This document shows positions 1 to 9,460 of a stretch of 64,000 nucleotides of DNA, piece by piece. The position numbers and the translations under genes are program-made. A model generated the notes under the pieces. It made no database searches, was not told where the DNA came from, and worked only from the letters and a program-made list of their open reading frames with translations. Origin of the DNA: Cedecea neteri (GTDB lineage: Bacteria; Pseudomonadota; Gammaproteobacteria; Enterobacterales; Enterobacteriaceae); contig NZ_CP009459.1 in NCBI RefSeq assembly GCF_000758325.1, positions 2,108,001 through 2,172,000 on the forward strand, given 5' to 3'. How positions within the stretch are numbered: the stretch's first letter is position 1; every line of letters starts with the position of its first letter.

Positions 1-890
1 CCGCTGCACTCCAGCGCCTGATAGGCACGCACGGCGATTTTACGGATTTTGTCGTTAACGTCGGCGTCGAGCGCCGCCGGGACAACGACCTGTGCCGCTT
101 GCTCATCAATGTACTTGGTGTCGTAAGAATAGAACTCGCTGTTCACCACGATCTCGCCGCAGGTGCTGGCCTGCGGGTAATCATTCCCCAGCACGGCGCA
201 CTCAATTTCACGGCCTTTAATGCCGGTTTCAACCACCACTTTATGGTCAAACTCAAAGGCTAACGCCACCGCCGCGTGGTACTGCTCTTCGGTGCTGGCT
301 TTGCTGACGCCGACAGAGGAACCCTGGTTGGCTGGCTTCACAAACAGCGGCAGACCCAGCTGTTTTTCGATCTCGGCGAAGCTGATTTTGGCGCGGTTAG
401 CGCGGGTCAGCGTGATGAAAGGGGCAACGTTCAGGCCCGCATCGCGCAGCAGGCGTTTGGCGACGTCTTTGTCCATGCTGACCGCTGAGCCCAGCACGCC
501 GGAGCCGACAAACGGCAGATTGGCGACGCGGAGCATGCCCTGCAGGGAACCGTCCTCGCCCAGCGTGCCGTGCACAATCGGGAAAATCACGTCGATTTGG
601 GAAAGCTGCTCTGCGGTGCTGGTTTCAATCAGCTGGTGTTCGGTCTGGCCGGGGACCAGCGCCACGTTTTTCTCTGATCGGTTCAGGGCGATAAGCGCCG
701 GATTATTGGCGTTCAGCAGGTAGCTGGACGCATCGTTGATATGCCACTGGCCCTGTTTATCAATCCCCAGCAGCACAACATCAAACTTCGACTTATCAAT
801 GGCGTCGACGATATTTTTTGCCGACTGCAGCGACACCTCGTGTTCTGCCGATTTTCCACCAAACACGATACCAACCCGCAGTTTTGCCAT
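1..890 (-). CDS. ddlA: D-alanine--D-alanine ligase A, 3' part outside window
   Basis: ATP-dependent ligation of two D-alanines in the cytoplasm, for peptidoglycan precursors. About 296 N-terminal residues are present of roughly 364 usual; the C-terminal part lies beyond base 1. The N-terminus [20 protein letters not shown] has the Ddl family signature with its catalytic Glu (AEHEVS). Further on, [14 protein letters not shown] and [15 protein letters not shown] fit the ATP-grasp fold. The ATG is at 888-890. Position next to the iraP-phoA block matches ddlA rather than ddlB, which lies in the cell-division cluster. Truncation is an effect of the window edge only. Confidence 0.95.
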   Translation of the reverse strand, partial: MAKLRVGIVFGGKSAEHEVSLQSAKNIVDAIDKSKFDVVLLGIDKQGQWHINDASSYLLNANNPALIALNRSEKNVALVPGQTEHQLIETSTAEQLSQIDVIFPIVHGTLGEDGSLQGMLRVANLPFVGSGVLGSAVSMDKDVAKRLLRDAGLNVAPFITLTRANRAKISFAEIEKQLGLPLFVKPANQGSSVGVSKASTEEQYHAAVALAFEFDHKVVVETGIKGREIECAVLGNDYPQASTCGEIVVNSEFYSYDTKYIDEQAAQVVVPAALDADVNDKIRKIAVRAYQALECS

Positions 891-1122
891 GCCTTTAATC
901 CACCCATAAACTTTACGAAAGGGGACAACATAGCACGCTCATTCCGGGGATTCATGTGGTTCCTGCATCAACCTGTCCACTCGGGCAGGATATGTGCTTT
1001 AGTAAGCAATCATGTCTGGATCGTAATGACAGCGGTGGGGCGCTGACGGCGATATTCATTAGTGTGATAAGCTTTCCAGAAATCGTTCTGTTCTGGTTGC
1101 ATCCCCTTTGAAAAAGCGCGCT

Positions 1123-2340
1123 ATGGAGTCCTGGAAGGTCAATCTCATTTCGGTCTGGTTCGGCTGTTTTTTTACCGGCCTTGCGATCAGCCAAATTTTG
1201 CCTTTTCTTCCGCTCTACGTTGAGCAGCTTGGCGTCACATCCCATGAAGCCCTTTCCCTTTGGTCCGGCCTGACGTTCAGCGTCACGTTTTTGGTTTCGG
1301 CCATCGTTTCGCCGATGTGGGGCAGCCTGGCCGATCGCAAAGGGCGCAAGCTGATGCTGCTTCGCGCCTCGTTTGGTATGGCGGTGGCGATTCTTCTCCA
1401 GGCCTTTGCGACCAACGTCTGGCAGCTGTTCCTGCTGCGCGCGGTGATGGGGTTAACGTCGGGTTATATTCCTAATGCGATGGCGCTGATTGCCTCTCAG
1501 GTGCCACGCGAGCGCAGCGGCTGGGCTATCAGTACGCTCTCAACCGGGCAAATCAGCGGCGTGATCGTGGGTCCGCTGCTCGGCGGTTTTATGGCGGATC
1601 ATCTTGGGCTAAGGCCGGTTTTCTTTGCCACTGCCGGGCTGCTGATGGTCAGTTTCCTGGTGACGCTGCTGCTGATTAAAGAGGGCGCTCGCCCGAAAAT
1701 CAGTAAAGATGAGCGCCTGACCGGGAAAGAGGTGTTTGCCACGTTGCCCTATCCGTGGCTGATCCTCAGTCTGTTTATCACCACGCTGGTGATCCAGCTC
1801 TGTAACGGCTCGATTGGCCCGATTCTGGCGCTGTTTATCAAACAGCTGGCCCCGGACAGCAACAATATTGCGTTTATGAGCGGATTTATTGCCGCCTTGC
1901 CGGGCATATCCGCGCTCTTTGCCGCGCCTAAGTTGGGCAAACTGGGGGATCGGATTGGCACTGAACGTATTTTGATGGCGACGCTGTGCTGCGCCGTGGT
2001 GTTATTCCTGGCCATGTCCTTCGTCACTTCGCCGGTGCAGCTGGGTATCTTGCGCTTTTTGCTGGGCTTTGCTGACGGGGCAATGTTACCGGCGGTGCAA
2101 ACGCTGTTACTCAAATACTGCAGCGACCAGGTCACCGGGCGTATCTTCGGTTATAACCAGTCGTTTATGTATTTGGGGAATGTCGCCGGGCCTTTAATGG
2201 GGGCCGGGGTTTCCGCAATGGCCGGTTTTCGTTACGTTTTTGCGGCAACCGCCGTGGTTGTGTTGCTCAATGTCTGGCAGTTGGCGGTGGCTTTTAAGCG
2301 CAAAAATGCCCGTCAGGCGCTGGCTGACAAAAGCGCTTAG
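1123..2340 (+). CDS. MdtG-like major facilitator multidrug exporter
   Basis: Probable 12-helix inner-membrane drug:proton antiporter of the DHA1 MFS group, 405 residues from this ATG. It closely resembles MdtG (YceE, about 408 aa) along its whole length: [12 protein letters not shown] near the start, the loop 2-3 motif [26 protein letters not shown], then [16 protein letters not shown] and [20 protein letters not shown] in the second half. mdtG itself sits elsewhere in E. coli, so this is either a paralogue or a relocated copy. A TTG 15 bases upstream could also start translation; neither has a strong ribosome site. It is divergent from ddlA. Substrate is unknown. Confidence 0.85.
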   Translation: MESWKVNLISVWFGCFFTGLAISQILPFLPLYVEQLGVTSHEALSLWSGLTFSVTFLVSAIVSPMWGSLADRKGRKLMLLRASFGMAVAILLQAFATNVWQLFLLRAVMGLTSGYIPNAMALIASQVPRERSGWAISTLSTGQISGVIVGPLLGGFMADHLGLRPVFFATAGLLMVSFLVTLLLIKEGARPKISKDERLTGKEVFATLPYPWLILSLFITTLVIQLCNGSIGPILALFIKQLAPDSNNIAFMSGFIAALPGISALFAAPKLGKLGDRIGTERILMATLCCAVVLFLAMSFVTSPVQLGILRFLLGFADGAMLPAVQTLLLKYCSDQVTGRIFGYNQSFMYLGNVAGPLMGAGVSAMAGFRYVFAATAVVVLLNVWQLAVAFKRKNARQALADKSA

Positions 2341-2434
2341 CCGCCAGTCAGTTTCTCTGCGTGGGATATTATTGAGCGAAATATGAAGATTGATTTCGAC
2401 TTATTATTCATTTAGTCCGCCGCTGTAGATTTAG

Positions 2435-2461
2435 AGAATAATATTCCATTATTCTTTTTTT
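2435..2461 (+). terminator. Rho-independent terminator after the MdtG-like gene
   Basis: An AT-rich 8-bp stem (AGAATAAT / ATTATTCT) with a five-base loop runs into seven T residues. It sits about 95 bases after the MFS stop codon and before iraP. The rest of 2341-2614 is AT-rich and presumably holds the iraP promoter, but I could not single one out. Confidence 0.6.
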
Positions 2462-2614
2462 GTGGTGCAAAAGATTCGTTGTCGGGATTATTATCAGAGA
2501 GAATCATTTTAATATTGCCGCTATTTGCTGTGACGCACATATTTAACCTGGGATATTGCTCTCAGGTGGATCTGAGTGTTAACGTCATGCCTTAACCCCG
2601 CAGGGACTGAGAAA

Positions 2615-2875
2615 ATGAAAAATCTTATTGCTGAGTTATTGGTTAAGCTCGCCGAAAAGGAAGAAGAATCGAAAGAGCTGGTTGCTCAGGTTGAAGCACT
2701 GGAAATAGTGGTAACAGCCTTATTGAGACGCCTTGAACAGGGAGAGCGTTCGGCACTGGTTGCCAGCATTGAAGGGGCGTTAGATGATGCTTCCCCAAAG
2801 ACGGCAGTGCCGGTCCAGGATACCGAATTACTCCGACAATATTTAAAAAAGCTCCTTATCCATCCCCGTAGTTGA
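2615..2875 (+). CDS. iraP: Anti-adaptor IraP (RssB inhibitor)
   Basis: Small cytoplasmic protein of 86 residues, the same size as E. coli IraP. IraP binds the adaptor RssB and so protects the stress sigma factor RpoS from ClpXP, notably during phosphate starvation. The start [19 protein letters not shown] and the end [13 protein letters not shown] match the family, and the N-terminal half is a probable coiled coil. The ATG at 2615 is preferred over an upstream in-frame TTG because it gives the family N-terminus. Its place directly before phoA is conserved and fits its role in phosphate stress. Confidence 0.93.
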   Translation: MKNLIAELLVKLAEKEEESKELVAQVEALEIVVTALLRRLEQGERSALVASIEGALDDASPKTAVPVQDTELLRQYLKKLLIHPRS

Positions 2876-2886
2876 ATCAAATTTCA

Positions 2887-2920
2887 CTGTCATATTAGTG
2901 TCATAAGTCATTTTTATACT
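2887..2920 (+). promoter_or_regulatory. Pho box and -10 element of phoA
   Basis: Two 7-bp direct repeats, CTGTCAT (2887-2893) and GTGTCAT (2898-2904), are separated by four bases, as in the PhoB consensus. A TATACT -10 element (2915-2920) follows 10 bases later, the usual spacing where PhoB replaces the -35 region. No good -35 is present, as expected for a PhoB-activated promoter. Confidence 0.85.
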
Positions 2921-2968
2921 CGCTCTGTTTTTATTTATATTCAGTAGTTACTACATGGAGAAAATAAA

Positions 2969-4387
2969 GTGAAACAGAGCGTAATTATCGCCAGCCTGCT
3001 GCCTTTGCTGCTTGTCAGCGCCCCATCAAAATCACAAGAAACATCCTCTTCCCCTCTGGAAAGTCGCGCCGCTCAGGGAGATTTAACTCAGCCGGGTGGT
3101 GCTCGCCGTATTACAGGCGATCAAACTGAAGCGATCCGGGCCTCGCTCAACAATAAAACAGTGAAGAACATTATTCTGCTGATTGGCGACGGAATGGGCG
3201 ATTCGGAAATTACCGCCGCCAGAAACTATGCCGAAGGGGCTGGTGGTTTCTTTAAAGGGATTGATGCCTTACCGCTGACCGGGCAATACACCCATTATTC
3301 TTTAGACAAGAAAACGAAAAAGCCGGATTACGTCACCGACTCGGCGGCTTCCGCCACGGCGTGGAGTACCGGCGTGAAAACCTATAACGGCGCGCTGGGC
3401 GTGGACGTCGAGGGGAAAGATCACGTGACCATCCTCGAACTGGCGAAGGCGGCCGGTAAGGCGACGGGCAACGTTTCCACGGCAGAAATTCAGGATGCCA
3501 CGCCAGCGGCGCTGGTTTCCCACGTGACGGGGCGTAAATGCTATGGCCCAAACGCGACCAGCGAAAAATGTGCCACTAACGCGCTGGAAAACGGGGGCAA
3601 AGGCTCTATTACCGAGCAACTGCTGAATACCCGCGCCGACGTGACGCTTGGCGGCGGGGCAAAAACCTTTAGCGAAACGGCGAAGGCCGGTGAGTGGAAC
3701 GGGAAAACCCTGCGCGAGCAGGCCGATGCTCGTGGCTATCAGTGGGTGGATAACGCCGCTGGCCTTGCGGCGGTGACTGAAGCTAACCAGCAGAAGCCGC
3801 TGATCGGTATGTTCGCCGACGGCAATATGCCGGTGCGTTGGGAAGGCCCGAAGGCCACTTACCACGGGAATATAGATCAGCCTGCCGTGACCTGTACGGC
3901 AAATCCGAAGCGCGACAGCAGCGTACCAACCCTGGCGCAGATGACCGAAAAAGCTATCGACCTGCTGAAAGGCAACGAGAAAGGCTTCTTCCTGCAGGTT
4001 GAGGGTGCGTCTATTGATAAACAAGATCATGCCGCTAACCCTTGTGGACAGATCGGCGAGACGGTCGATCTCGATGAAGCCGTGCAAAAAGCGCTGGAGT
4101 TTGCCCGTAAAGACGGCAATACCCTGGTTATCGTCACCGCCGATCACGCCCATTCCAGCCAGATTGTGGCGCCGGACACCAAAGCTCCTGGCCTGACTCA
4201 GGCGCTGAACACCAAAGACGGCGCGGTGATGGTCATCAGCTACGGTAATTCCGAGGGAGAATCTCAGGAGCACACCGGCACCCAGCTGCGCGTGGCAGCC
4301 TATGGCCCACATGCCGCCAATGTGGTGGGACTGACCGATCAGACCGACCTGTTCTACACCATGAAATCGGCGATGGCGCTGGAGTAA
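2969..4387 (+). CDS. phoA: Periplasmic alkaline phosphatase
   Basis: Zn2+/Mg2+ phosphomonoesterase that releases phosphate from organic esters in the periplasm; a dimer in E. coli. 472 residues, GTG start as in E. coli, after a GGAG at suitable distance. A Sec signal peptide covers about residues 1-22. Active-site elements seen: Asp74 in [11 protein letters not shown], nucleophile Ser125 in [14 protein letters not shown] (Ser102 of the mature E. coli enzyme), [26 protein letters not shown] with metal ligands, TADHAHSSQ, and the late His in EHTGTQL. Two Cys pairs suit the periplasmic disulfides. A Pho box lies upstream and psiF downstream. Confidence 0.98.
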   Translation: MKQSVIIASLLPLLLVSAPSKSQETSSSPLESRAAQGDLTQPGGARRITGDQTEAIRASLNNKTVKNIILLIGDGMGDSEITAARNYAEGAGGFFKGIDALPLTGQYTHYSLDKKTKKPDYVTDSAASATAWSTGVKTYNGALGVDVEGKDHVTILELAKAAGKATGNVSTAEIQDATPAALVSHVTGRKCYGPNATSEKCATNALENGGKGSITEQLLNTRADVTLGGGAKTFSETAKAGEWNGKTLREQADARGYQWVDNAAGLAAVTEANQQKPLIGMFADGNMPVRWEGPKATYHGNIDQPAVTCTANPKRDSSVPTLAQMTEKAIDLLKGNEKGFFLQVEGASIDKQDHAANPCGQIGETVDLDEAVQKALEFARKDGNTLVIVTADHAHSSQIVAPDTKAPGLTQALNTKDGAVMVISYGNSEGESQEHTGTQLRVAAYGPHAANVVGLTDQTDLFYTMKSAMALE

Positions 4388-4411
4388 AGGCGTGTTTGCG
4401 TAACAGGTAAG

Positions 4412-4444
4412 AAAAAAATGCGGCGGAAACGTCGCATTTTTTTT
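4412..4444 (+). terminator. Hairpin with T-run between phoA and psiF
   Basis: A run of A, then ATGCGGCG, a GAAA tetraloop and CGTCGCAT followed by eight T. This is a strong rho-independent terminator, nearly symmetric in both directions. It stands between two genes usually co-transcribed, so psiF is probably either attenuated or has its own promoter. Confidence 0.75.
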
Positions 4445-4489
4445 GCCTTAGGCCAGACTTTAAACGTCACAATAAAAAAGGAATAAGGT

Positions 4490-4801
4490 ATGAAATTTTC
4501 ATTATTAGCGGTGTTACTGGTAGGGCTGGTTGGGTCAGCAACGGCGGCAGATAAAACGATGACGCCTCAGCAGCAGCGTATGACAACCTGTAATCAGCAG
4601 GCGGCTTCGCAATCTCTGAAAGGGGATCAGCGTAAGAGCTACATGAGCAGCTGTCTCAAAGGGGAAGCGCCTGCCGCAGCGGGGAAAACCCTGACGCCTC
4701 AGCAGCAAAAAATGAAGGACTGTAATGCGGACGCGGCGAAGCAATCGCTGAAGGGCGACGCCAGAAAAACCTTTATGAGTAATTGCCTGAAGAAAAAGTA
4801 A
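4490..4801 (+). CDS. psiF: Phosphate-starvation-inducible protein PsiF
   Basis: Small exported protein, 103 residues. A signal peptide covers about residues 1-19 (MKFSLLAVLLVGLVGSATA). The rest is two tandem PsiF repeats of about 35 residues, beginning TMTPQQQRMTTCN and TLTPQQQKMKDCN, each with two cysteines spaced alike and ending in SSCLKG / SNCLKKK. The molecular function is unknown. Its place after phoA is conserved and it belongs to the Pho regulon in E. coli. An AAGGAATAAGGT ribosome site precedes the ATG. Confidence 0.92.
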   Translation: MKFSLLAVLLVGLVGSATAADKTMTPQQQRMTTCNQQAASQSLKGDQRKSYMSSCLKGEAPAAAGKTLTPQQQKMKDCNADAAKQSLKGDARKTFMSNCLKKK

Positions 4802-4814
4802 GTTGTTTTGAATG

Positions 4815-4921
4815 ACCCTCACCCCGGCCCTCTCCCTGAGAGGGAGAGGGAGAGGGGGAACAGAAGATTTATGCTCGCTCTAATTCCCTCTCCCCCTCGG
4901 GGAGAGGGTTAGGGTGAGGGG
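4815..4921. repeat. REP-like palindrome pair (psiF-proC)
   Basis: Two inverted GC-rich elements: a left one opening CCCTCACCCCGGCCCTCTCCC with its own stem, and a right one ending GGGAGAGGGTTAGGGTGAGGG, about 40 bases apart. The same motif recurs at six further loci in this window. It lies between the convergent psiF and proC ends and may act as a bidirectional transcription barrier. In E. coli dgcC occupies this gap. Confidence 0.85.
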
Positions 4922-4932
4922 CTCTGTCAACA

Positions 4933-5742
4933 TCAGGACTTCCCGAGCAGCTCCGACTTCGCCATACACTTCACCATCGCTTCCATCACGGCGGCGCGGA
5001 AACCTTTCTCTTCCAGCACTTTGACCGCTTCAATGGTGGTGCCGCCAGGGGAGCAGACCATGTCTTTCAGCTCGCCCGGGTGGGTGCCGGTTTCCAGCAC
5101 CATCTTCGCCGAGCCCATCACCGCCTGAGCGGCAAACTGGTAGGCCTGTTTGCGCGGCATACCGCCCAGCACGGCGGCATCGGCCATAGCTTCGATAAAC
5201 ATAAAGACGTATGCCGGGGCAGAGCCGCTGACGCCCACGACCGGGTGGATCATTGCTTCGCTGACCACTTCGGCCTGGCCAAAGCTGCGGAAAATGCTCA
5301 CCGCATCGGCAATGTCTTCCGGCGTGACCAGGGCGTTTGGCGTGACTGACGTCATGCCCGCGTTCACCAGCGCAGGGGTATTCGGCATCGCACGGATAAT
5401 TTTCCGGTCATGGCCCAGCACTTTGGCCAGGGTTTCCAGAGTGATGCCCGCGGCAATGGAGATAATCACGGTGTCTTTATTCAGATCGGAGTTAACTTCG
5501 CTCAGCACCTTAAGCATGATGTTTGGCTTCACGGCGCCAAAGACGATGTCGGCTATCTGCGCGACTTCCTGCGCGCTCTGCGCCGGGTTAATGCCGTATT
5601 CTTCGCACAGGGCCTGAACTTTGTCCGGCGACGGGGTGTAGATCCAGATATTGCCGGCAGGCACAAGGCCGCTGGAAATCAGGCCGCCGAGGATGGCTTT
5701 GCCCATGTTACCGCAGCCAATAAACCCTATTTTCTTGTCCAT
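4933..5742 (-). CDS. proC: Pyrroline-5-carboxylate reductase
   Basis: Last step of proline synthesis: NAD(P)H-dependent reduction of 1-pyrroline-5-carboxylate to proline, in the cytoplasm. 269 residues, the E. coli length. The Rossmann motif FIGCGNMGKAILGGL is at the N-terminus, IIRAMPNTPALVNAGMT in the middle, and the C-terminal P5CR signature (LKDMVCSPGGTTIEA) is intact. Read alone, convergent with psiF across the REP pair. Confidence 0.97.
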   Translation of the reverse strand: MDKKIGFIGCGNMGKAILGGLISSGLVPAGNIWIYTPSPDKVQALCEEYGINPAQSAQEVAQIADIVFGAVKPNIMLKVLSEVNSDLNKDTVIISIAAGITLETLAKVLGHDRKIIRAMPNTPALVNAGMTSVTPNALVTPEDIADAVSIFRSFGQAEVVSEAMIHPVVGVSGSAPAYVFMFIEAMADAAVLGGMPRKQAYQFAAQAVMGSAKMVLETGTHPGELKDMVCSPGGTTIEAVKVLEEKGFRAAVMEAMVKCMAKSELLGKS

Positions 5743-5921
5743 AGCATGACTCCATGGTGATGTGTTTTGTTATTTGATGGTCATAGCTTAACGCGCTTTT
5801 TATCGCTTAGGCTATGTTTGCACTCAATGGCGAGCGGGCCGGGGTGGAAACAGATAAATTTTGTCATTCGGCAAAAGCACGGCAAAATCGCCCCCATTCC
5901 CACCGAAAGTCAGGAGCCATA

Positions 5922-6383
5922 ATGCAAATTTGGGTGGATGCCGATGCGTGTCCAAAAGTCATCAAAGAGGTGCTGTTTCGCGCGGCAGATCGCGCTCAGG
6001 TCATGGTCACGCTGGTGGCCAATCAGGGGATGAAAACGCCGCCGTCGCGGTTTATTCGCAGCCTTCAGGTTGCCTCTGGATTTGACGTGGCGGATAACGA
6101 AATTGTGCGTCGCTGCGAGAAAGACGACCTGGTGATCACCGCTGATATTCCGCTGGCGGCGGACGTACTGGAGAAAGGGGCGGTGGCGCTGAATCCCCGC
6201 GGCGAGCTTTATACCCCTGCAACCATTCGTGAACGCCTGACGATGCGTGACTTTATGGATACCCTTCGCGCCAGCGGCGTACAAACCGGCGGGCCGGACA
6301 GCCTGAGCCAGCGCGACCGCCAGCAGTTTGCCAATGAGCTGGAAAAGTGGCTGCTGAAGGTCGCGCGGGCGCAAAAGTCTTAG
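5922..6383 (+). CDS. yaiI: UPF0178 family protein YaiI
   Basis: Cytoplasmic protein of 153 residues, orthologue of YaiI (about 152 aa). The conserved opening [18 protein letters not shown] carries the family's acidic residues, and the fold is PIN-like by family assignment. Conserved blocks [12 protein letters not shown] and [12 protein letters not shown] are seen. The biochemical function is not established. The ATG at 5922 follows a CAGGAG ribosome site; a longer upstream reading lacks family similarity. Its last four bases overlap the end of the convergent DUF2076 gene. Confidence 0.9.
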   Translation: MQIWVDADACPKVIKEVLFRAADRAQVMVTLVANQGMKTPPSRFIRSLQVASGFDVADNEIVRRCEKDDLVITADIPLAADVLEKGAVALNPRGELYTPATIRERLTMRDFMDTLRASGVQTGGPDSLSQRDRQQFANELEKWLLKVARAQKS

Positions 6384-7141
6384 ATAAAGCTGTCGTCGTC
6401 GTCGCCGTAATCGTCGCCGCCAAAATCATCGTTACCGTAATCGGTATTGTCCTGCGACTGCCAGCCGCCCTGGTTCAGGAACTGACGGTCGTCGACCTGG
6501 CTGTAGTCATTGACCGAGTCGAATGAGCTGTTGTCGAAGGTCGGCGCTGGTTCATTGATAATATTAACGATCTCTTCCGGCTGGCTGCGGTGGAACATAC
6601 TGGTTAGCATTTCTGCCACCACGACGCCACCGGCTACGCCCGCTGCGGTTTGCAGCGCGCCAGATAAGAACCCGCCTCCGGCACGCGGAACGCTGGCAGG
6701 GGCAGCCTGCTGCTGCTGTGCACCATACCCGCCAGGGGCGTTGTATCCACCTTGTTGAGGTGCGCCGTAGCCTGGTGCAGAAGAGGTACCATAGTTCTGG
6801 CTACCCGGAATCGGATCGGAGCCACGAGCCGTATTATTACTGTTGCTGCTGCCGCCACCGAATAATCCGGCAAGGAAACCGCCGCTGCTTTGCTGCTGGC
6901 GAGATTTCTGCTCCAGCTCGCTCACCTGCGCTTCCAGGGCCTGAATTTTGCCATTCAGTTGCTTCATGGCCGCTTCCTGAATAAGGATCGTCTGCGTCAT
7001 GTAGTAGGCGGCACCCGGCTGCTGGCTGAGGTGTTGCGCAATCCGCTGTTCGGCGGCCGCATCGCGGGTGGCACTTTGGCTTTCGGCCTGTTTCAGACGG
7101 TCAAAAAGCCCGTCAATAAGACGTTGCTCTTCAGCTTGCAT
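6380..7141 (-). CDS. DUF2076 domain-containing protein
   Basis: Unknown function, 253 residues. Layout: a charged helical N-terminus opening [20 protein letters not shown], a coiled coil at about 60-85 ([17 protein letters not shown]), a Gly/Ser/Asn/Gln-rich low-complexity part at about 88-150, a short hydrophobic Gly/Ala segment at about 157-180 ([16 protein letters not shown]), and a very acidic tail ending GDDDDSFI. This matches DUF2076 proteins of Enterobacterales. There is no clear signal peptide. The hydrophobic segment could be membrane-associated, which is inference. The gene is absent from this place in E. coli K-12. It converges on yaiI with a four-base overlap. Confidence 0.8.
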   Translation of the reverse strand: MQAEEQRLIDGLFDRLKQAESQSATRDAAAEQRIAQHLSQQPGAAYYMTQTILIQEAAMKQLNGKIQALEAQVSELEQKSRQQQSSGGFLAGLFGGGSSNSNNTARGSDPIPGSQNYGTSSAPGYGAPQQGGYNAPGGYGAQQQQAAPASVPRAGGGFLSGALQTAAGVAGGVVVAEMLTSMFHRSQPEEIVNIINEPAPTFDNSSFDSVNDYSQVDDRQFLNQGGWQSQDNTDYGNDDFGGDDYGDDDDSFI

Positions 7142-7379
7142 GGTTCATACCTCTGTCATGATGAAATCTTAAAACGAGTCTGGATCACATTCAGCGTCGG
7201 TGAAACGCCTTAATCGTAAAGCTAACCATAAATGTGTTACCGAATCTCAGATTAAGGGTTGTCATTGGCCTGGCGTTTAAAGTATTGTGGCGCAGTTAGC
7301 AGGTGGTGGATTTAGTTTACACTTGTTACGTATCAGTTAATGCCGTTATAGCTGGGTTTTAAGCGATAAATTTCATTTT

Positions 7380-7397
7380 TGTAACCATAGGTTTACA
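7380..7397 (+). promoter_or_regulatory. TyrR box upstream of aroL
   Basis: TGTAAC-N6-TTTACA matches the TyrR consensus TGTAAA-N6-TTTACA with one mismatch. It lies 95 bases before the aroL ATG. A second TTTACA half-site with a poor partner occurs near 7315. Repression by TyrR with tyrosine is known for E. coli aroL. Confidence 0.75.
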
Positions 7398-7405
7398 CTT
7401 GTCGC

Positions 7406-7423
7406 GTACTAGTTTAGTGGTAT
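7406..7423 (+). promoter_or_regulatory. TrpR operator upstream of aroL
   Basis: GTACTAGTTTAGTGGTAT matches the trp operator core (GTACTAGTT plus an imperfect right half) just after the TyrR box. E. coli aroL has the same TyrR/TrpR arrangement, so control by both repressors is probably conserved. Confidence 0.7.
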
Positions 7424-7491
7424 TATCGCATTCTGTTTTCCTGCTTTTACCCCTTGTGGCCTCAGGCCCGCATTTCCGAGGATTATCTTTG

Positions 7492-8016
7492 ATGACTCAA
7501 CCCCTATTCTTAGTCGGCGCTCGCGGCTGTGGTAAGACGACCGTCGGTCAGGCATTGGCGAGAACGCTGGGTTACGCCTTTGTCGATACCGATAGTTTTC
7601 TGCTGAACCACACCGGCAAGAGCGTGGCGGAGATTGTGGCCGAAGAGGGCTGGGAAGGGTTTCGTGCTCGTGAATCCGATGCGCTGCAGCGCGTGACGGC
7701 TCCGGCGACCGTGGTGGCGACCGGTGGCGGCATGGTGCTGGCAGAGGGCAACCGGCAGTTTATGCAGGAAAACGGCATCCCCGTTTGGTTACATGCCCCG
7801 GCGCAGGTGCTGGCTTCACGCCTGACCGCTTCCCCGGAAGAAGGGCAGCGCCCAACGCTGACCGGGAAAGGCGTGACCGATGAAATCGTTGACGTGCTCG
7901 CCGCTCGTGAAGGGCTTTACCGGCAGGTTGCCCGCCACATTGTGGACGCCACCCGCACGCCGGATGCGGTAGTGGAAGCCATCCTTAGCGCATTACAAAT
8001 GGCCCGCGCCAGTTAG
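7492..8016 (+). CDS. aroL: Shikimate kinase II
   Basis: Phosphorylates shikimate with ATP in the cytoplasm, in the pathway to chorismate. 174 residues, equal to E. coli AroL. P-loop [14 protein letters not shown] at about residues 9-22, shikimate-binding [18 protein letters not shown] and [12 protein letters not shown], and the lid region RPTLTGKGV. The ATG at 7492 fits the family start; the frame is open further upstream without similarity. TyrR and TrpR sites lie upstream, so aromatic amino acids probably repress it. Confidence 0.96.
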   Translation: MTQPLFLVGARGCGKTTVGQALARTLGYAFVDTDSFLLNHTGKSVAEIVAEEGWEGFRARESDALQRVTAPATVVATGGGMVLAEGNRQFMQENGIPVWLHAPAQVLASRLTASPEEGQRPTLTGKGVTDEIVDVLAAREGLYRQVARHIVDATRTPDAVVEAILSALQMARAS

Positions 8017-8347
8017 CCTATACTTAACGCTCATCCATAAGAAATTGAGGACGAGCGATGGCCACTCAACTGCCTTCCTTCTGGTTCCTGACCGGCATTT
8101 TCAGGCGTACGCTGCGCGTGAGACTTCCTTCATAAGAGAAACTTTTATCTCATTCATTTAGCTAAAATATATTCCATTAGAGATGTTGCTCAGTAGTTGA
8201 TGTTTCGTTAAGGATTTCGATGTCGCTCTGGTTGTATGCTGCGGATTGTGGCGATCAGAAAACGATCGACCCCGGCGGAGTTATTTCATAGCGGACGTGG
8301 AGCAGTGCAGCGAAGAGGGCGGTAACTGAGTAATAGCGGAGCGAAGC
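8017..8347 (+). other. aroL-aroM gap without yaiA; two mini-ORFs
   Basis: In E. coli this position holds yaiA (63 aa). No YaiA-like frame is found here. Two very short frames have good ribosome sites. One at 8058-8135 has 25 codons, follows TTGAGGA, and its peptide opens MATQLPSFWFLTGIF. The other at 8220-8291 has 23 codons, follows TAAGGA, and opens MSLWLYAADCGD. Both carry aromatic residues near the N-terminus. They could be leader peptides, small proteins, debris of a lost gene, or chance. The stretch 8130-8220 is AT-rich and may hold a promoter for aroM. Confidence 0.35.
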
Positions 8348-9025
8348 ATGAAACCAACTGTAGCCATTCTCACCGTCGGCAAAGTGTCAGTCAGTGAGGT
8401 TTTACCTTTTTTAACTGAACATATCTCTGAACAACAAATCTCCCAGGTCAGCCTGTTGGGCAATCTCTCCTCCGAGGAAGTTCGTCTTCAGTTTTCCCCA
8501 TCCCCAGGCGAAGACACGTTGCTCACGCTGCTGGCGGATAACACCATTACTTCAGTTGGCCGCAACAAAATCTCGATAGCGATGCAGGGGATCATCGAAC
8601 AGCTGGATAATCAGGGCTACGAAGTTATCCTGCTGATGAGCACGATGCCGCTGACGGGGTTAAGCGCCCGCAATGCCATCCTGCTGGAGCCTGAGCGCAT
8701 CATTCCTCCGCTGGTGGCGTCGATTGTGGATGGTCATCAGGTGGGGATCATTCTGCCGGTGGCCGAAATGATTAAGTTCCAGGAACTGAAGTGGCACAAG
8801 CTGACCCATCCGCCGCGTTACGCGCTCGCGAATCCGATACATGGCAGTGAAAACGAGCTATTGGAGGCGGGAAAAAAACTGATGGCGGAAGGGGCGGACG
8901 TTCTGGTCCTCGACTGCCTCGGCTACCATCAAAAACACCGGGATTTACTGCAAAAGCAGCTGGATGTGCCGGTGCTGTTATCCAACGTACTGGTGGCCAG
9001 ATTAGCTGCAGAATTGCTTATCTGA
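8348..9025 (+). CDS. aroM: AroM family protein
   Basis: Orthologue of AroM, 225 residues, the same length as in E. coli. Biochemical function is unknown; in E. coli it is co-transcribed with aroL under TyrR. The family fold resembles Asp/Glu/hydantoin racemases, and [18 protein letters not shown] holds a conserved Cys. Conserved blocks include [30 protein letters not shown] and the C-terminal [21 protein letters not shown]. Here yaiA does not separate it from aroL, and a 331-base gap lies between. A GGAGCGAAGC ribosome site precedes the ATG. Confidence 0.9.
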   Translation: MKPTVAILTVGKVSVSEVLPFLTEHISEQQISQVSLLGNLSSEEVRLQFSPSPGEDTLLTLLADNTITSVGRNKISIAMQGIIEQLDNQGYEVILLMSTMPLTGLSARNAILLEPERIIPPLVASIVDGHQVGIILPVAEMIKFQELKWHKLTHPPRYALANPIHGSENELLEAGKKLMAEGADVLVLDCLGYHQKHRDLLQKQLDVPVLLSNVLVARLAAELLI

Positions 9026-9047
9026 ACGGAATTAACAATTTGCGTGA

Positions 9048-9401
<354 letters not shown>

Positions 9402-9410
9402 CTGAGTTTC

Positions 9411-9442
9411 AGGCCCCTCGTTTCACCGCGAGGGGCTTTTTT
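9411..9442 (+). terminator. Rho-independent terminator after ppnP
   Basis: GCCCCTCG, a seven-base loop and CGAGGGGC, followed by six T. Ten bases after the ppnP stop, and before the convergent rdgC end. Confidence 0.85.
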
Positions 9443-9460
9443 ATGCGTCAGTCGCAGCGA

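Noticed and set aside
3302-4312. 336-codon open frame antisense to phoA
   Set aside because: Shadow of the alkaline phosphatase frame; no ribosome site and no recognisable motif.
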